From Verrucomicrobiaceae bacterium E54 (GTDB lineage Bacteria > Verrucomicrobiota > Verrucomicrobiia > Verrucomicrobiales > Akkermansiaceae), in assembly GCA_022548915.1 (NCBI GenBank), contig JAKZES010000007.1, positions 62,001 to 126,000 on the forward strand: a stretch of DNA of 64,000 nt, given 5' to 3'. Positions within the stretch are counted from its first letter, which is position 1. Each line of letters opens with the position of its first letter. Position numbers and translations under genes: made by a program. The notes under the pieces were generated by a model, which made no database searches, was not told the origin of the DNA, and saw only the letters and a list, made by a program, of their open reading frames with translations. Positions 54,047 to 64,000 of the stretch are shown piece by piece.

Positions 54047-54466
54047 ATGCCCTCCCTGCTCGCCGCCCTCGAGCCCCCGACCAACCTGGCTGGAGCCGCC
54101 GTCGTGCTCTTCGCCCTGCTGATCGGCCACGCCATCGCCGACTTCGCCCTGCAGGGCGATTTCCTTTCCAGCGCGAAGAACCGTCACGCCCAGCTGAAGT
54201 CCTTCTTCGGCGACGAGGGCACGCCGAAAGGTCTCTGGATCCACGCGCTTGGCGCCCACTCGATGATCCACGCCGGAGCGGTCTGGCTGATCACCGGTTC
54301 GGTGGTGCTCGGCTTCATCGAATTCGTCCTGCACTGGTTCATCGACTTCGCGAAGTGCGAGGGCTGGACTTCGTTCCGCACCGACCAGACCCTGCACATC
54401 CTCTGCAAGATCGCGTGGGCCGGCCTTCTGTGGTGCGAATGCCCGTGGGCGATGTGGTCACCCTGA
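54047..54466 (+). CDS. DUF3307-like membrane protein
   Basis: LLIGHAIADFALQGDFLSSAKNRHA...IHALGAHSMIHAGAVWLITGSVVLGFIEFVLHWFIDFAKCEG. Confidence 0.85.
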   Translation: MPSLLAALEPPTNLAGAAVVLFALLIGHAIADFALQGDFLSSAKNRHAQLKSFFGDEGTPKGLWIHALGAHSMIHAGAVWLITGSVVLGFIEFVLHWFIDFAKCEGWTSFRTDQTLHILCKIAWAGLLWCECPWAMWSP

Positions 54467-54470
54467 GCGG

Positions 54471-56429
54471 TCACTTCGACTCGATGACCGCGACGCCGCT
54501 TTGGTCCCGCGGCACCTTCGCGGCGGCGGCCTCGATCACCCCCGGATCGCCTTCGGCGAAAAGTTCCACCGCACCGGTGCGGCCCTTGACCCGGACCGGC
54601 CCGAGAGGCCGTCCCGACTCGTCGCCAGCCGCTTCCCGCACGCTGGCCGAGTAGATCAGGTCCGCGCCGAAGACCTTGGTCAGGCCCTCGATCCTCGAAG
54701 CCAGGTTCACCGCGTCCCCGATCACTCCGAATTCGATCCGTTGGGCGGAACCCAGCTCGCCGGCGATCACTTCCCCGAGATGGAGTCCGATGCCGATCCT
54801 CAAGGGCTCGCGTCCCTCCTCCCGCCAGTTCCGGTTCAGCCGCTCAAGCTCTTCGAGCATCCCGCGCGCCGTCGCCAGCGCGGCCCTGGCGTGGTCCTCC
54901 TCATTCCCATCTCCCAACGCGCCCCAATGCGCCATCACCGCATCGCCGATGAACTTGTCGAGCGTCCCGCCGTGGCGGAAAACCACCGCCACCATGGCGG
55001 TGAGATACTCGTTGAGCTGGGCGACCACCGCCTCCGCCCCCTCGCGTTCGGAGCGCGAGGTGAAGCCGCGGACATCGGAGAACAGGACCACGACACGCCG
55101 TCGCGTGCCCTGGGAAAGCCTCGCCCATTCGGCGGGATCCCCCGCCAGCCGGTCCGCCACGTCCCGCGAAACAAACCGTCGGAACTCGTTGCGCAGGCGG
55201 AGCCGCTCGAGCCGCTCGACCACCAGCCGGTAGCTCTGGGCACCCAGCCACGCGGCGGCCACCGCCAGCACCGCGGTGGTGCCGGGAATCAGGAGCGAGG
55301 CCCAAAGAAGGCCACCGACGACCACCCCCGTCAGCGCCAGCACCAGTCCAAGCAGCCACAGCACGGCCCACAGCGGCTGGCGGATCCGGGCCGCCAACCA
55401 CGCCGACAAAAGCCCCGAACCCAGCGCCAGCCAGCCGCCCCAACCCACCGGCGTTAGAAAGGCATTGGCCAGGGCACAGGCCGCGGCCTGCAGGTGCAGC
55501 TGCGGCCCGGTGAGCGGCCCGACCGGTGTCGGATGGATGTCTCCCAGGCGCGGAGCAGTCGGCCCGATCATGACGACCTTTCCCTCGAAGGCCCGGCCCT
55601 CGCGGTGGTTCGACTGCCAGAGGCGATCGACGAAGATCCCGTGCAGGCTTTTCGGTTCATAGATGGCGGTGCCTCCGGTCTCGGCCCTCGATGCCCAGCG
55701 AAGCTCGTGATCACCCCACGGGACCTCGCCGCCCAGCTCCTCGACAATGCGGGCGGCGAGCGAGAATTCCACCGGCTCCCCCTCGAGCGGCTCGCCATTC
55801 TCGAGTCCCACGGTCGAGCGGAAGCGCGCCTCGCGGCGGACCCCGTCGAGCGGGTCGATCGGAAAATTTGCAAACCCCACCCGGGCACCGGTCTCGCGCA
55901 ACGCCGCCATGGGTTCGCTCAGCATGAACATCTCCCGCTCCCCTTCGGTCGTCCCGGCCGGCGCGAAGGTCGAAGTCAGCACCACCTTGTCGGCGTGCCG
56001 CGCCACGGCATCGATGAACGCCTGATCGGCCTCCGGATCGCTCGGACCGACGAAGACCAGGTCGATCACGATCAGCCGCGCCCCGGCGTCCGCCAGACGG
56101 TCCACCACGGCCGCCCACACCCGGCGATCCCACGGCCACCGGCCATCCATCAACCACAGCGCCTCACTGGCATTCAGGTCGGACTGCCCCGCCTCGGCGG
56201 TCGTCATCGACCCCTCGTCGATCCCCAGCAGCACCAGATCCTCCCGCTCCGCCGGTCCCCCGCTCCACCAGATCAACTCGTCGAAGACCATGCGGTCGAT
56301 CCGCCCGGCGATTCCGCCGCCTCCGGGCAGCACCCAGAGCAGCAGCCACACGCTCACCGCACCCGCCGCACCGAGCCAAAACGCCCGCCGACGATTCCGA
56401 AAGGACCGGCTTGTCATCCCATTCCGCAT
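54471..56429 (-). CDS. CHASE2-domain adenylate/guanylate cyclase
   Basis: CHASE2-like [27 protein letters not shown]...[18 protein letters not shown]..., TMs, class III cyclase [18 protein letters not shown]...[18 protein letters not shown]. Confidence 0.92.
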   Translation of the reverse strand: MRNGMTSRSFRNRRRAFWLGAAGAVSVWLLLWVLPGGGGIAGRIDRMVFDELIWWSGGPAEREDLVLLGIDEGSMTTAEAGQSDLNASEALWLMDGRWPWDRRVWAAVVDRLADAGARLIVIDLVFVGPSDPEADQAFIDAVARHADKVVLTSTFAPAGTTEGEREMFMLSEPMAALRETGARVGFANFPIDPLDGVRREARFRSTVGLENGEPLEGEPVEFSLAARIVEELGGEVPWGDHELRWASRAETGGTAIYEPKSLHGIFVDRLWQSNHREGRAFEGKVVMIGPTAPRLGDIHPTPVGPLTGPQLHLQAAACALANAFLTPVGWGGWLALGSGLLSAWLAARIRQPLWAVLWLLGLVLALTGVVVGGLLWASLLIPGTTAVLAVAAAWLGAQSYRLVVERLERLRLRNEFRRFVSRDVADRLAGDPAEWARLSQGTRRRVVVLFSDVRGFTSRSEREGAEAVVAQLNEYLTAMVAVVFRHGGTLDKFIGDAVMAHWGALGDGNEEDHARAALATARGMLEELERLNRNWREEGREPLRIGIGLHLGEVIAGELGSAQRIEFGVIGDAVNLASRIEGLTKVFGADLIYSASVREAAGDESGRPLGPVRVKGRTGAVELFAEGDPGVIEAAAAKVPRDQSGVAVIESK

Positions 56430-56467
56430 TTCTTACGCTGGCCAAGGTCTAACACACCCCACCAACG

Positions 56468-57403
56468 ATGAAAGCCTTGAGCCTCTTCCTTCTGCTCGCG
56501 CCTCTGGCCGCGAGAGCCGACATCCTCTCCGACTCCGCTCCCTTCATCGGATCCCCCGCGCCGGACTACGATGCCGGGGAGTTCGTTCCCACGCAAGCAG
56601 GCGACGAGCCCGTGCTGGCCCCCCTTTCCCCGGCCGACTCCGATTTCGGCGTGCAGCAGATCCTCGGCACCTACGACGGCCCGCCTCCGGTCAACGTCTT
56701 CGGCTTTCTCGACTTCAACTACACCGACAACGCACCGGCACCAACCCGGGCCCTGGAAGACGGCTCCTACTACTTTTCGGCCCTGCTGGGGGCGGACTGG
56801 CGGCCGCGCCTCGCCGGAGGCTGGTTTGCCGACGTCGGGCTGTATCAGGAAATCTACCGCTTCGAGCAGGGTGACGCCCTTGATTTCGAGAATTTCCAGA
56901 CCCACGCCGGCGTGGTGAAGACCCTGGTCGACCTGGACGACACCGTGTTCTACGCCCGCTACGAGTACCAGCGGCTCACCTCGGGCAGCATTTCGGAAAC
57001 CGACTACTCGGCCCAGAGGATCCGGACCGGCCTCCAGAAGGCGCTCTTCACCCGCGCCCGCCAGCAGTTCGCCGGCGGAATCAGCATCGCCTACGACATC
57101 GATGCCAATCCGGAACGACTCGAGCGCATCGAGTACGCCGCCGACCTGAGCTACACCTACTGGATCCTCAGCGACCTCAGTGCGACCGCCTCGTGGCGTG
57201 CCGCCTACTGGGACTTCGACAACGGCGGCCGGGAAGACTGGAACCACACCGCCGGCCTCGAGCTCGCCTGGCGCCTGTGCCCCTACGCCACCGCCTACAC
57301 TCAGGTTTTCTACAGCACCAACGACTCCAACAGCCCGCTCGGCATCAACGACTTCGAAGCGTGGACCGCCGGCGTCGGCATCGGCCTCAACCTCAGCTTC
57401 TGA
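56468..57403 (+). CDS. Hypothetical outer-membrane beta-barrel protein
   Basis: Signal peptide MKALSLFLLLAPLAARA; aromatic alternating beta pattern, ends GVGIGLNLSF. Confidence 0.7.
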   Translation: MKALSLFLLLAPLAARADILSDSAPFIGSPAPDYDAGEFVPTQAGDEPVLAPLSPADSDFGVQQILGTYDGPPPVNVFGFLDFNYTDNAPAPTRALEDGSYYFSALLGADWRPRLAGGWFADVGLYQEIYRFEQGDALDFENFQTHAGVVKTLVDLDDTVFYARYEYQRLTSGSISETDYSAQRIRTGLQKALFTRARQQFAGGISIAYDIDANPERLERIEYAADLSYTYWILSDLSATASWRAAYWDFDNGGREDWNHTAGLELAWRLCPYATAYTQVFYSTNDSNSPLGINDFEAWTAGVGIGLNLSF

Positions 57404-57409
57404 TCCGCC

Positions 57410-58222
57410 ATGAAAACGACCGCACTCCTGCTCCTCCTCGCCGCCCCGGCGATCGCCGCCCCGCTCAAGTCGGCGAAAGTCACCCAGGCCGTCAACGACG
57501 TCAGCATCTACACCAGCTCGCGCGATCCCCGGCCCGCCAACGTCGGCGAAACCATCGGCGGCTCGAACTCGGTCCGCACCGGACGCGATTCGCGCGCGGA
57601 GCTGGTCTTCACCGACGAGACCGTCACCCGCCTCGGACAGAATTCCGTTTTCCGTTTCCGCAACGGCACCCGCGACGTCGAACTCGAGCGCGGCTCGGTG
57701 CTGCTCCAGGTGCCGAAGTCGGCGGGCGGTGCCACGATCCGCACCGCCACCGTCACCGCGGCCATCACCGGCACCACCTCGATGTTCGAGTACAGCCCCG
57801 GCCAGTGGGTCAAGCTGCTCACCCTCGAAGGCACCCAGAAACTCTACATCAACGGCCAGAAGGACCCGGTGCTGGTCCCCGCCGGTCAGATGATCGTGAT
57901 GCGGCCAAACGCGCGGGTTGTTCCCCAACCGGTCACCATCGACATCGCCAAGCTCGTCGCCACCTCGATTCTCGCGGGTAACAAGGTCTTTGGTCCGCTC
58001 CCTCAAAATTCGAAGAGTGCCATTGCCCGGACGATGAACCAGCAGCGTCAGCAGAAGCGCGAGGGCGGTCTCCTGCCGACCCGGCAGGTGGTCACCGGGC
58101 CCGGCGTCCGGGGCAGCACCAGCAAGACCGACGTCCGGCAGCCGACGATCCCCACCGAAGAGCCCTTCTTCCACGAGGGAAGTTTCTTCACCGAGCCCGG
58201 CATCCCGCAGGGAACTCCGTAG
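57410..58222 (+). CDS. FecR-domain secreted protein
   Basis: SVRTGRDSRAELVFTDETVTRLGQNSVFRFRNGTRDVELERGSVLLQVPKSAGGATIRTATVTAAITGTTSMFEY. Confidence 0.9.
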   Translation: MKTTALLLLLAAPAIAAPLKSAKVTQAVNDVSIYTSSRDPRPANVGETIGGSNSVRTGRDSRAELVFTDETVTRLGQNSVFRFRNGTRDVELERGSVLLQVPKSAGGATIRTATVTAAITGTTSMFEYSPGQWVKLLTLEGTQKLYINGQKDPVLVPAGQMIVMRPNARVVPQPVTIDIAKLVATSILAGNKVFGPLPQNSKSAIARTMNQQRQQKREGGLLPTRQVVTGPGVRGSTSKTDVRQPTIPTEEPFFHEGSFFTEPGIPQGTP

Positions 58223-58272
58223 AATCCGCTTCCCCCGGTCGGCTTCCCGTTGTTCCCTCCGGGCACGCACTC

Positions 58273-58551
58273 ATGGAACTCGACCTCATCGACGTCCACT
58301 TCGACCTCAAGGCCTTCACTCCCAAGGAGGTCGAAGAGGCGATGGAGGACCCTTTCGCCATCCGCTTTCTTCCGGAAATCGACCGGCCGGACTCCGAAAC
58401 CCGTTTCTATGCGCTCGGGCGGACCGTCGGCGACCGGCATCTGTTCCTGTGCTTCTGGACGGACGGCAAGGTCGCCCGCGTGGTCGCCGCCCGGGAGGCG
58501 AGCGAGGGAGAACAACGCTTCTACGAGCGGAAATACGCCGAATTCAAGTAG
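58273..58551 (+). CDS. BrnT-like toxin with atypical N-terminus
   Basis: EAMEDPFAIRFLPEIDRPDSETRFYALGRTVGDRHLFLCFWTDGKVARVVAAREASEGEQRFYE. Confidence 0.7.
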   Translation: MELDLIDVHFDLKAFTPKEVEEAMEDPFAIRFLPEIDRPDSETRFYALGRTVGDRHLFLCFWTDGKVARVVAAREASEGEQRFYERKYAEFK

Positions 58552-58556
58552 CCGAG

Positions 58557-58829
58557 ATGAAAACAATCACCAATTGGGATGACATCCCGGATTTCGACGA
58601 CGAGAAGGACGAGGCGGAATTCTGGCTCGAACACGAGCTGGATGGGCGCCTGATGGCCGGCTCGATCCACCAGCCGGACTCACGCGAATCGACCACCATC
58701 ACCCTCCGCTTCGACCCCCGCATGCTGTCGCGCATCAAGCGCATCGCCCGCTCCCGCTTCCTCAACTACCAGTCGATGATGAAGCAGTGGCTCGCCGAGC
58801 GCCTCGAGGACGAGTTGCGGAAGCAGTAG
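58557..58829 (+). CDS. CopG/BrnA-like antitoxin
   Basis: WDDIPDFDDEKDEAEFWLEHELDGRL...TITLRFDPRMLSRIKRIARSRFLNYQSMMKQWLAERL. Confidence 0.82.
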   Translation: MKTITNWDDIPDFDDEKDEAEFWLEHELDGRLMAGSIHQPDSRESTTITLRFDPRMLSRIKRIARSRFLNYQSMMKQWLAERLEDELRKQ

Positions 58830-58842
58830 CCCCCCCGATCGC

Positions 58843-58869
58843 ACGCCCGCCGGAGGCCTTTTCGGGCGT
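58843..58869 (+). terminator. Stem-loop after the toxin-antitoxin pair, possible terminator
   Basis: ACGCCCG-(13 nt)-CGGGCGT, 13 bp after the antitoxin stop; no long U-tract. Confidence 0.4.
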
Positions 58870-58879
58870 TGGAGTGACT

Positions 58880-58897
58880 TTGTGAAAAATTTCACAA
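58880..58897. promoter_or_regulatory. Rex-type (or CRP/FNR-type) operator upstream of nuoD
   Basis: TTGTGAA-AAAT-TTCACAA, within a 20-bp palindrome TTTGTGAAAAATTTCACAAA (58879-58898). Confidence 0.75.
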
Positions 58898-58949
58898 ACC
58901 CCTTGCCCGTGTCCCGGTCTTGCGTCCTGATTCTCCAGCCGGATTTTTC

Positions 58950-60200
58950 ATGAGCAGCCCCAAGACCACCGAATACGAGGCCCCGGATGTCGGCAGCAAG
59001 GCCGCCGATTATCATGCCGAGACCACCGACATGATGGGCGAAAAGATGGTGCTCAACATGGGCCCCTCGCACCCGGCGACCCACGGGGTGCTGCGCCTCG
59101 TCCTCGAACTCGATGGCGAGGTGATCGAAAAGGCGGACCCGGATGTCGGCTTCCTCCACCGCGGCGATGAGAAGATCGCCGAGTCGATGCACTACAACCA
59201 GTTCGTGCCCTACACCGACCGGCTCGACTACCTGGCCCCGCTCGCCAACAATGTCGCCTACGCCTGTGCGGTCGAGAAGCTGATGGGCTGGGAGCTCCCT
59301 CCCCGCGGCCAGGCACTGCGGGTGCTGTGCTGTGAACTGGCCCGCATCTCCTCGCACATGCTCGGCGTGGGGGTCTGCGCCATGGACGTCGGGGCGATGA
59401 CCGTGTTCCTTTACACCTTCACCGAGCGCGAGAAGGTCTACAACCTCTGCGAACAACTCACCGGCGCCCGCTTCACCACCTCCTACACCCGCGTCGGCGG
59501 CCAGGTCCGCGACATGCCCGATGGCTTCGCGGCGGCCGTGCGCAAGTTCCTCGACGAGTGCTCGGTGACCATCGACGAGGTTGCCAAGCTTCTCGACAAG
59601 AACCGGATCTTCATCGAGCGGATGGCCGACGTCGGCGTGATCCCGAAGAAGGACGCGATCGCCTGGGGCATCACCGGGCCGAACCTCCGGGGCTCGGGGG
59701 TCGCGCGCGACCTGCGGAAGGACAATCCGTATCTCGGTTACGAAACCTACGATTTCGACGTCCCCGTCGCCGATGAAGGCGACTGCTACTCCCGCTACCA
59801 GATCCGGATGGAGGAAATGCGGCAGTCGATCCGGATCTGTCGCCAGGTGCTCGACACGATGCCCGACGGCCCGGTCAACCTCGCCCACGACAAGGGCATC
59901 CTCCCGGACAAGGAGCGGGTCATGATGTCGATGGAGGAGCTCATCCACCACTTCATCGTCGCCACCCAGGGCATCGATGCGCCGCCCGGCGAGGTCTATT
60001 TCGGTGCGGAGAACCCGAAGGGTGAACTCGGTTTCTACATCCACTCGACCGGCGGCGGCGTGCCGAACCGCCTGAAGATCCGCAGCCCCTCCTTCTGCAA
60101 CCTCTCGCTTTGCTCCAGGCTTCTCCCGGGTCACATGGTTTCGGACATCCCCGCCATCCTCGGGTCGCTCGACTTCGTGATGGGCGAGTGTGACCGGTGA
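58950..60200 (+). CDS. nuoD: NADH-quinone oxidoreductase subunit D
   Basis: LNMGPSHPATHGVLRLVLELDGEVI...DVGFLHRGDEKIAE...IRSPSFCNLSLCSRLLPGHMVSDIPAILGSLDFVMGECDR. Confidence 0.96.
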   Translation: MSSPKTTEYEAPDVGSKAADYHAETTDMMGEKMVLNMGPSHPATHGVLRLVLELDGEVIEKADPDVGFLHRGDEKIAESMHYNQFVPYTDRLDYLAPLANNVAYACAVEKLMGWELPPRGQALRVLCCELARISSHMLGVGVCAMDVGAMTVFLYTFTEREKVYNLCEQLTGARFTTSYTRVGGQVRDMPDGFAAAVRKFLDECSVTIDEVAKLLDKNRIFIERMADVGVIPKKDAIAWGITGPNLRGSGVARDLRKDNPYLGYETYDFDVPVADEGDCYSRYQIRMEEMRQSIRICRQVLDTMPDGPVNLAHDKGILPDKERVMMSMEELIHHFIVATQGIDAPPGEVYFGAENPKGELGFYIHSTGGGVPNRLKIRSPSFCNLSLCSRLLPGHMVSDIPAILGSLDFVMGECDR

Positions 60201-60230
60201 CCTCCAACCACACGCCAACCATCCAAGAAC

Positions 60231-60905
60231 ATGAAGCTCCGCATCCTTCTCATCACCCTGTTGCTCTCCTCGCTGGCGACAGCCGCCTTCGAGCAATGGA
60301 CCAGCGCCGATGGACGCACCGCCACGATGAACCTCCTCTCCGTGACGGAGGTTGGCGGCGAGCTGGTCGGGCGCTTTTCCCTGCGTTCGGGCAAGGTGGT
60401 GGAATTGAAGGCCGGCGATCTTTCCGCCGAGGACGCGAAACGCCTGACCGAGTGGAAGCCGGACCGGGTCGGAGCCCGCGGCACCGGGGGTGACAGCGTC
60501 TTCGACGACTTCTTCGAAGGCAACCTGCTGCGACTCGACGGCAAGACCCTTGAGAGCTGTGACGTTCCAGAACCGGAGAAATACTACATTTTCTACTACA
60601 CGGCCTCATGGTGCGGCCCCTGCCAGCGCTACACCCCGTCGCTGGTGAAATGGTACAACGAGAACAAGAACGACCATTTTGAAATCGTCGTGATCACATG
60701 GGACCAGAACACCAGGGAAATGAAGGATTACGCCGTTTCCAAGAAGATGCCCTGGACCATTCTGAAGCAAAGCAAGGCCGACGACTTCCAGAAAAAGTTC
60801 CCCCATCAGGTTTCCGGGATTCCCTCCGTCATCACCTGCGGGCTGGATGGCAAGATCGTCAGCAGAACCGAATCCCTGGCCGAACTCGGCCAGCTCGTGA
60901 AGTAA
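60231..60905 (+). CDS. Secreted SHD1-like + thioredoxin (tryparedoxin-like) protein
   Basis: Signal peptide; FEQWTSADGRTATMNLLSVTEVGGELVGRFSLRSGKVVELKAGDLSAEDAKRL then YYIFYYTASWCGPCQRYTPSLVKWYNENK. Confidence 0.85.
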   Translation: MKLRILLITLLLSSLATAAFEQWTSADGRTATMNLLSVTEVGGELVGRFSLRSGKVVELKAGDLSAEDAKRLTEWKPDRVGARGTGGDSVFDDFFEGNLLRLDGKTLESCDVPEPEKYYIFYYTASWCGPCQRYTPSLVKWYNENKNDHFEIVVITWDQNTREMKDYAVSKKMPWTILKQSKADDFQKKFPHQVSGIPSVITCGLDGKIVSRTESLAELGQLVK

Positions 60906-60908
60906 GCC

Positions 60909-61484
60909 ATGTCCGAAGCCGTCCTCAAGGAACTGGTCGCGTCCCCGGAGACCCCGGGCACCAAGCATTTTCCCCCGTTCAAGCCGACCGACGAACTGGA
61001 GGCCGAGGCCACCCGTCGTCTGGCGCAGTTTCCGGATGACCACAAGCGCTCGGCGGTGCTCCCCATCCTGCACCACATCCAGCATCACCACGGTTTCATC
61101 AGCGCCGAAGCCATCCAGTGGACCGCCGACCGCCTCGGGATCGAGCCGATCAAGGTCGCCGAGGTCGTCACCTTCTACCCGGGCTTCCGACAGTCGGCGC
61201 CGGGCAAGTTCCACATCCGCGTCTGCCGCACCCTTTCCTGCGCGATGGGCGGCTCCTACGAGCTGATGGACCGGCTTTGCGAGATCACCGGCATCGACCG
61301 CAGCTCACTCGATCCGCATCACCATCCGATCGCCGTGTCCCCGTGCGGCACCTGGTCGGTGGAATTCGCCGAGTGCCTCGCCTCCTGCGGCACCGCGCCG
61401 GTGTGCCTGGTCAACGACGACTTCCACGAAGGCGTCGATGCGGACAAGTCCCGGCAACTCCTCGATCAATACGCCAAGGCCTGA
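60909..61484 (+). CDS. nuoE: NADH-quinone oxidoreductase subunit E
   Basis: AVLPILHHIQHHHGFISAEAIQWTADRLGIEPIKVAEVVTFYPGF...HIRVCRTLSCAMGG...VSPCGTWSVEFAECLASCGTAPVCLVND. Confidence 0.92.
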   Translation: MSEAVLKELVASPETPGTKHFPPFKPTDELEAEATRRLAQFPDDHKRSAVLPILHHIQHHHGFISAEAIQWTADRLGIEPIKVAEVVTFYPGFRQSAPGKFHIRVCRTLSCAMGGSYELMDRLCEITGIDRSSLDPHHHPIAVSPCGTWSVEFAECLASCGTAPVCLVNDDFHEGVDADKSRQLLDQYAKA

Positions 61485-61491
61485 GCAGACC

Positions 61492-62904
<1,413 letters not shown>

Positions 62905-62907
62905 TGG

Positions 62908-63453
62908 CTACTTCAAGGCGTCGAGCTTCGCCTGCAACTTGCGCCGCTTGCTGAGCATTTCCGCCTCGGCCTGCTGATACCGGCCTGCCCGGCTCACGCC
63001 GCTGATCAGAATCACCACGCCGATGCCGATGATGACGAAGCCGAACATGCCGAATCCACTCGGCCCTCCGGCTGAGCTCACGCCGGCCATCATGGCGAAC
63101 CAGACCAGCCCGGCCACCATCACCACCCCGGCCCCGAAGACCGACGCGAACACCGACGGCTTCGAGCGACTGCCGTCCTTGTTCTTCGTCATCATCCCCT
63201 CTCGCTGCGCCTGCCACTCCCGGTCGATCTGCTCGAGTTCGTTCTGAAGGCGAATGACCTTCAGGTCCTCCGACATGCGATCGGTCTTCTCTCCGATCTC
63301 CTCCAACAGGCGGGAATGGGTCGTCGTGGAATCGTGGACGATCTCCAGCTTGGAGCCGCAGAAGTTGCAGGTCACGAAGCGGATCGACTCGTCGACTTCC
63401 AAGTCGGCACCGCAGTTCTGGCAACAGACCGCTTTCACCTTCATCGCCGGCAT
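62908..63453 (-). CDS. Zinc-ribbon membrane protein, hypothetical
   Basis: AVCCQNCGADLEVDESIRFVTCNFCGSKLEIVHD plus two hydrophobic segments. Confidence 0.75.
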   Translation of the reverse strand: MPAMKVKAVCCQNCGADLEVDESIRFVTCNFCGSKLEIVHDSTTTHSRLLEEIGEKTDRMSEDLKVIRLQNELEQIDREWQAQREGMMTKNKDGSRSKPSVFASVFGAGVVMVAGLVWFAMMAGVSSAGGPSGFGMFGFVIIGIGVVILISGVSRAGRYQQAEAEMLSKRRKLQAKLDALK

Positions 63454-63507
63454 GCTGACAAGGATTGCCGGCAGGTGTCAGCTCCAAGATGATGGCGAAT
63501 TTGGAGA

Positions 63508-64000
63508 CTACCGTTTCGACAAGCGCGCCATGTAGAAGCCGTCGAAACCGGTGGTGCCCGGATCGACGGCATGGTCGTCCTCCATCTCCCACCGGGGGTC
63601 GCGCTCCCGCAGCGCCTCGACCTGACCCCGGTTCTCCGACGGCAGGACCGAGCAGGTCGCATAGACGAACTTCCCGCCTTCGCGCAGCATCTCCGGATAG
63701 TGGTCGAGCAGGCGGCGCTGGGTTCGGATCACCTTGGCCAGGCGTGCTTCGGTCAGACTCCACTTCAGATCCGGTTGCCGGCGAAGCGTTCCCAGTCCGG
63801 AGCAAGGGGCATCGATGAGCACCCGATCCGCCCAGCCACGCCACTTGGCCAGGCTTTGGTCATCCCATCTCTCGATCTTCAGATTCCGCAACCCGGCCCG
63901 CTTCGCCCGCTTCCACAATTCGTCGAGCCGCCGCTGACTGACGTCGAGCGCCACCACTTCCCCCTGCCCCTGCATCAGCGCCGCCAGATGGAGGGTCTTG
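63508..64000 (-). CDS. RsmB/NOP2-type RNA m5C methyltransferase, 5' end outside window
   Basis: VALDVSQRRLDELWKRAKRAGLRNLKIE...DRVLIDAPCSGLGTLRRQPDLKW...GGKFVYATCSVLPSENRGQVEAL. Confidence 0.9.
   Translation of the reverse strand, partial: KTLHLAALMQGQGEVVALDVSQRRLDELWKRAKRAGLRNLKIERWDDQSLAKWRGWADRVLIDAPCSGLGTLRRQPDLKWSLTEARLAKVIRTQRRLLDHYPEMLREGGKFVYATCSVLPSENRGQVEALRERDPRWEMEDDHAVDPGTTGFDGFYMARLSKR

Overview
High-GC chromosomal window whose gene content suggests Verrucomicrobia (Verrucomicrobiales-like); taxonomy is inferred, not searched. Most of it is ordinary housekeeping: mcsB/mcsA, ilvE, 5-FCL, apaG, thiD, mfd, a polyphosphate cluster (ppk2/ppx/ppk1), lpxI, tRNA-Leu(CAA), trxB, ribE, an 11-gene Mrp/Mbh-type antiporter operon, odhAB, ispD, a polyprenyl synthase, nrdR, a CHASE2 cyclase/FecR region and a nuoD-[thioredoxin]-nuoE-nuoF island. 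The more interesting signals are: (1) a family of 7-nt-periodic degenerate arrays in intergenic spacers at seven loci, three sharing an identical 23-mer; (2) four different short inverted-repeat (MITE/REP-like) elements, each abutting or overlapping a stop codon, one of which encodes the last eight residues of a GNAT protein; (3) duplicated gene 3' ends (odhB tail, vWA tail); (4) a perfect Rex/CRP-like palindrome upstream of nuoD; (5) SHD1 (SLA1 homology domain 1)-thioredoxin fusions in both domain orders, one inside the nuo island; (6) a eukaryotic-type HisA; (7) an ATP-cone-like protein next to NrdR. No CRISPR array, phage or intact transposase was recognised.
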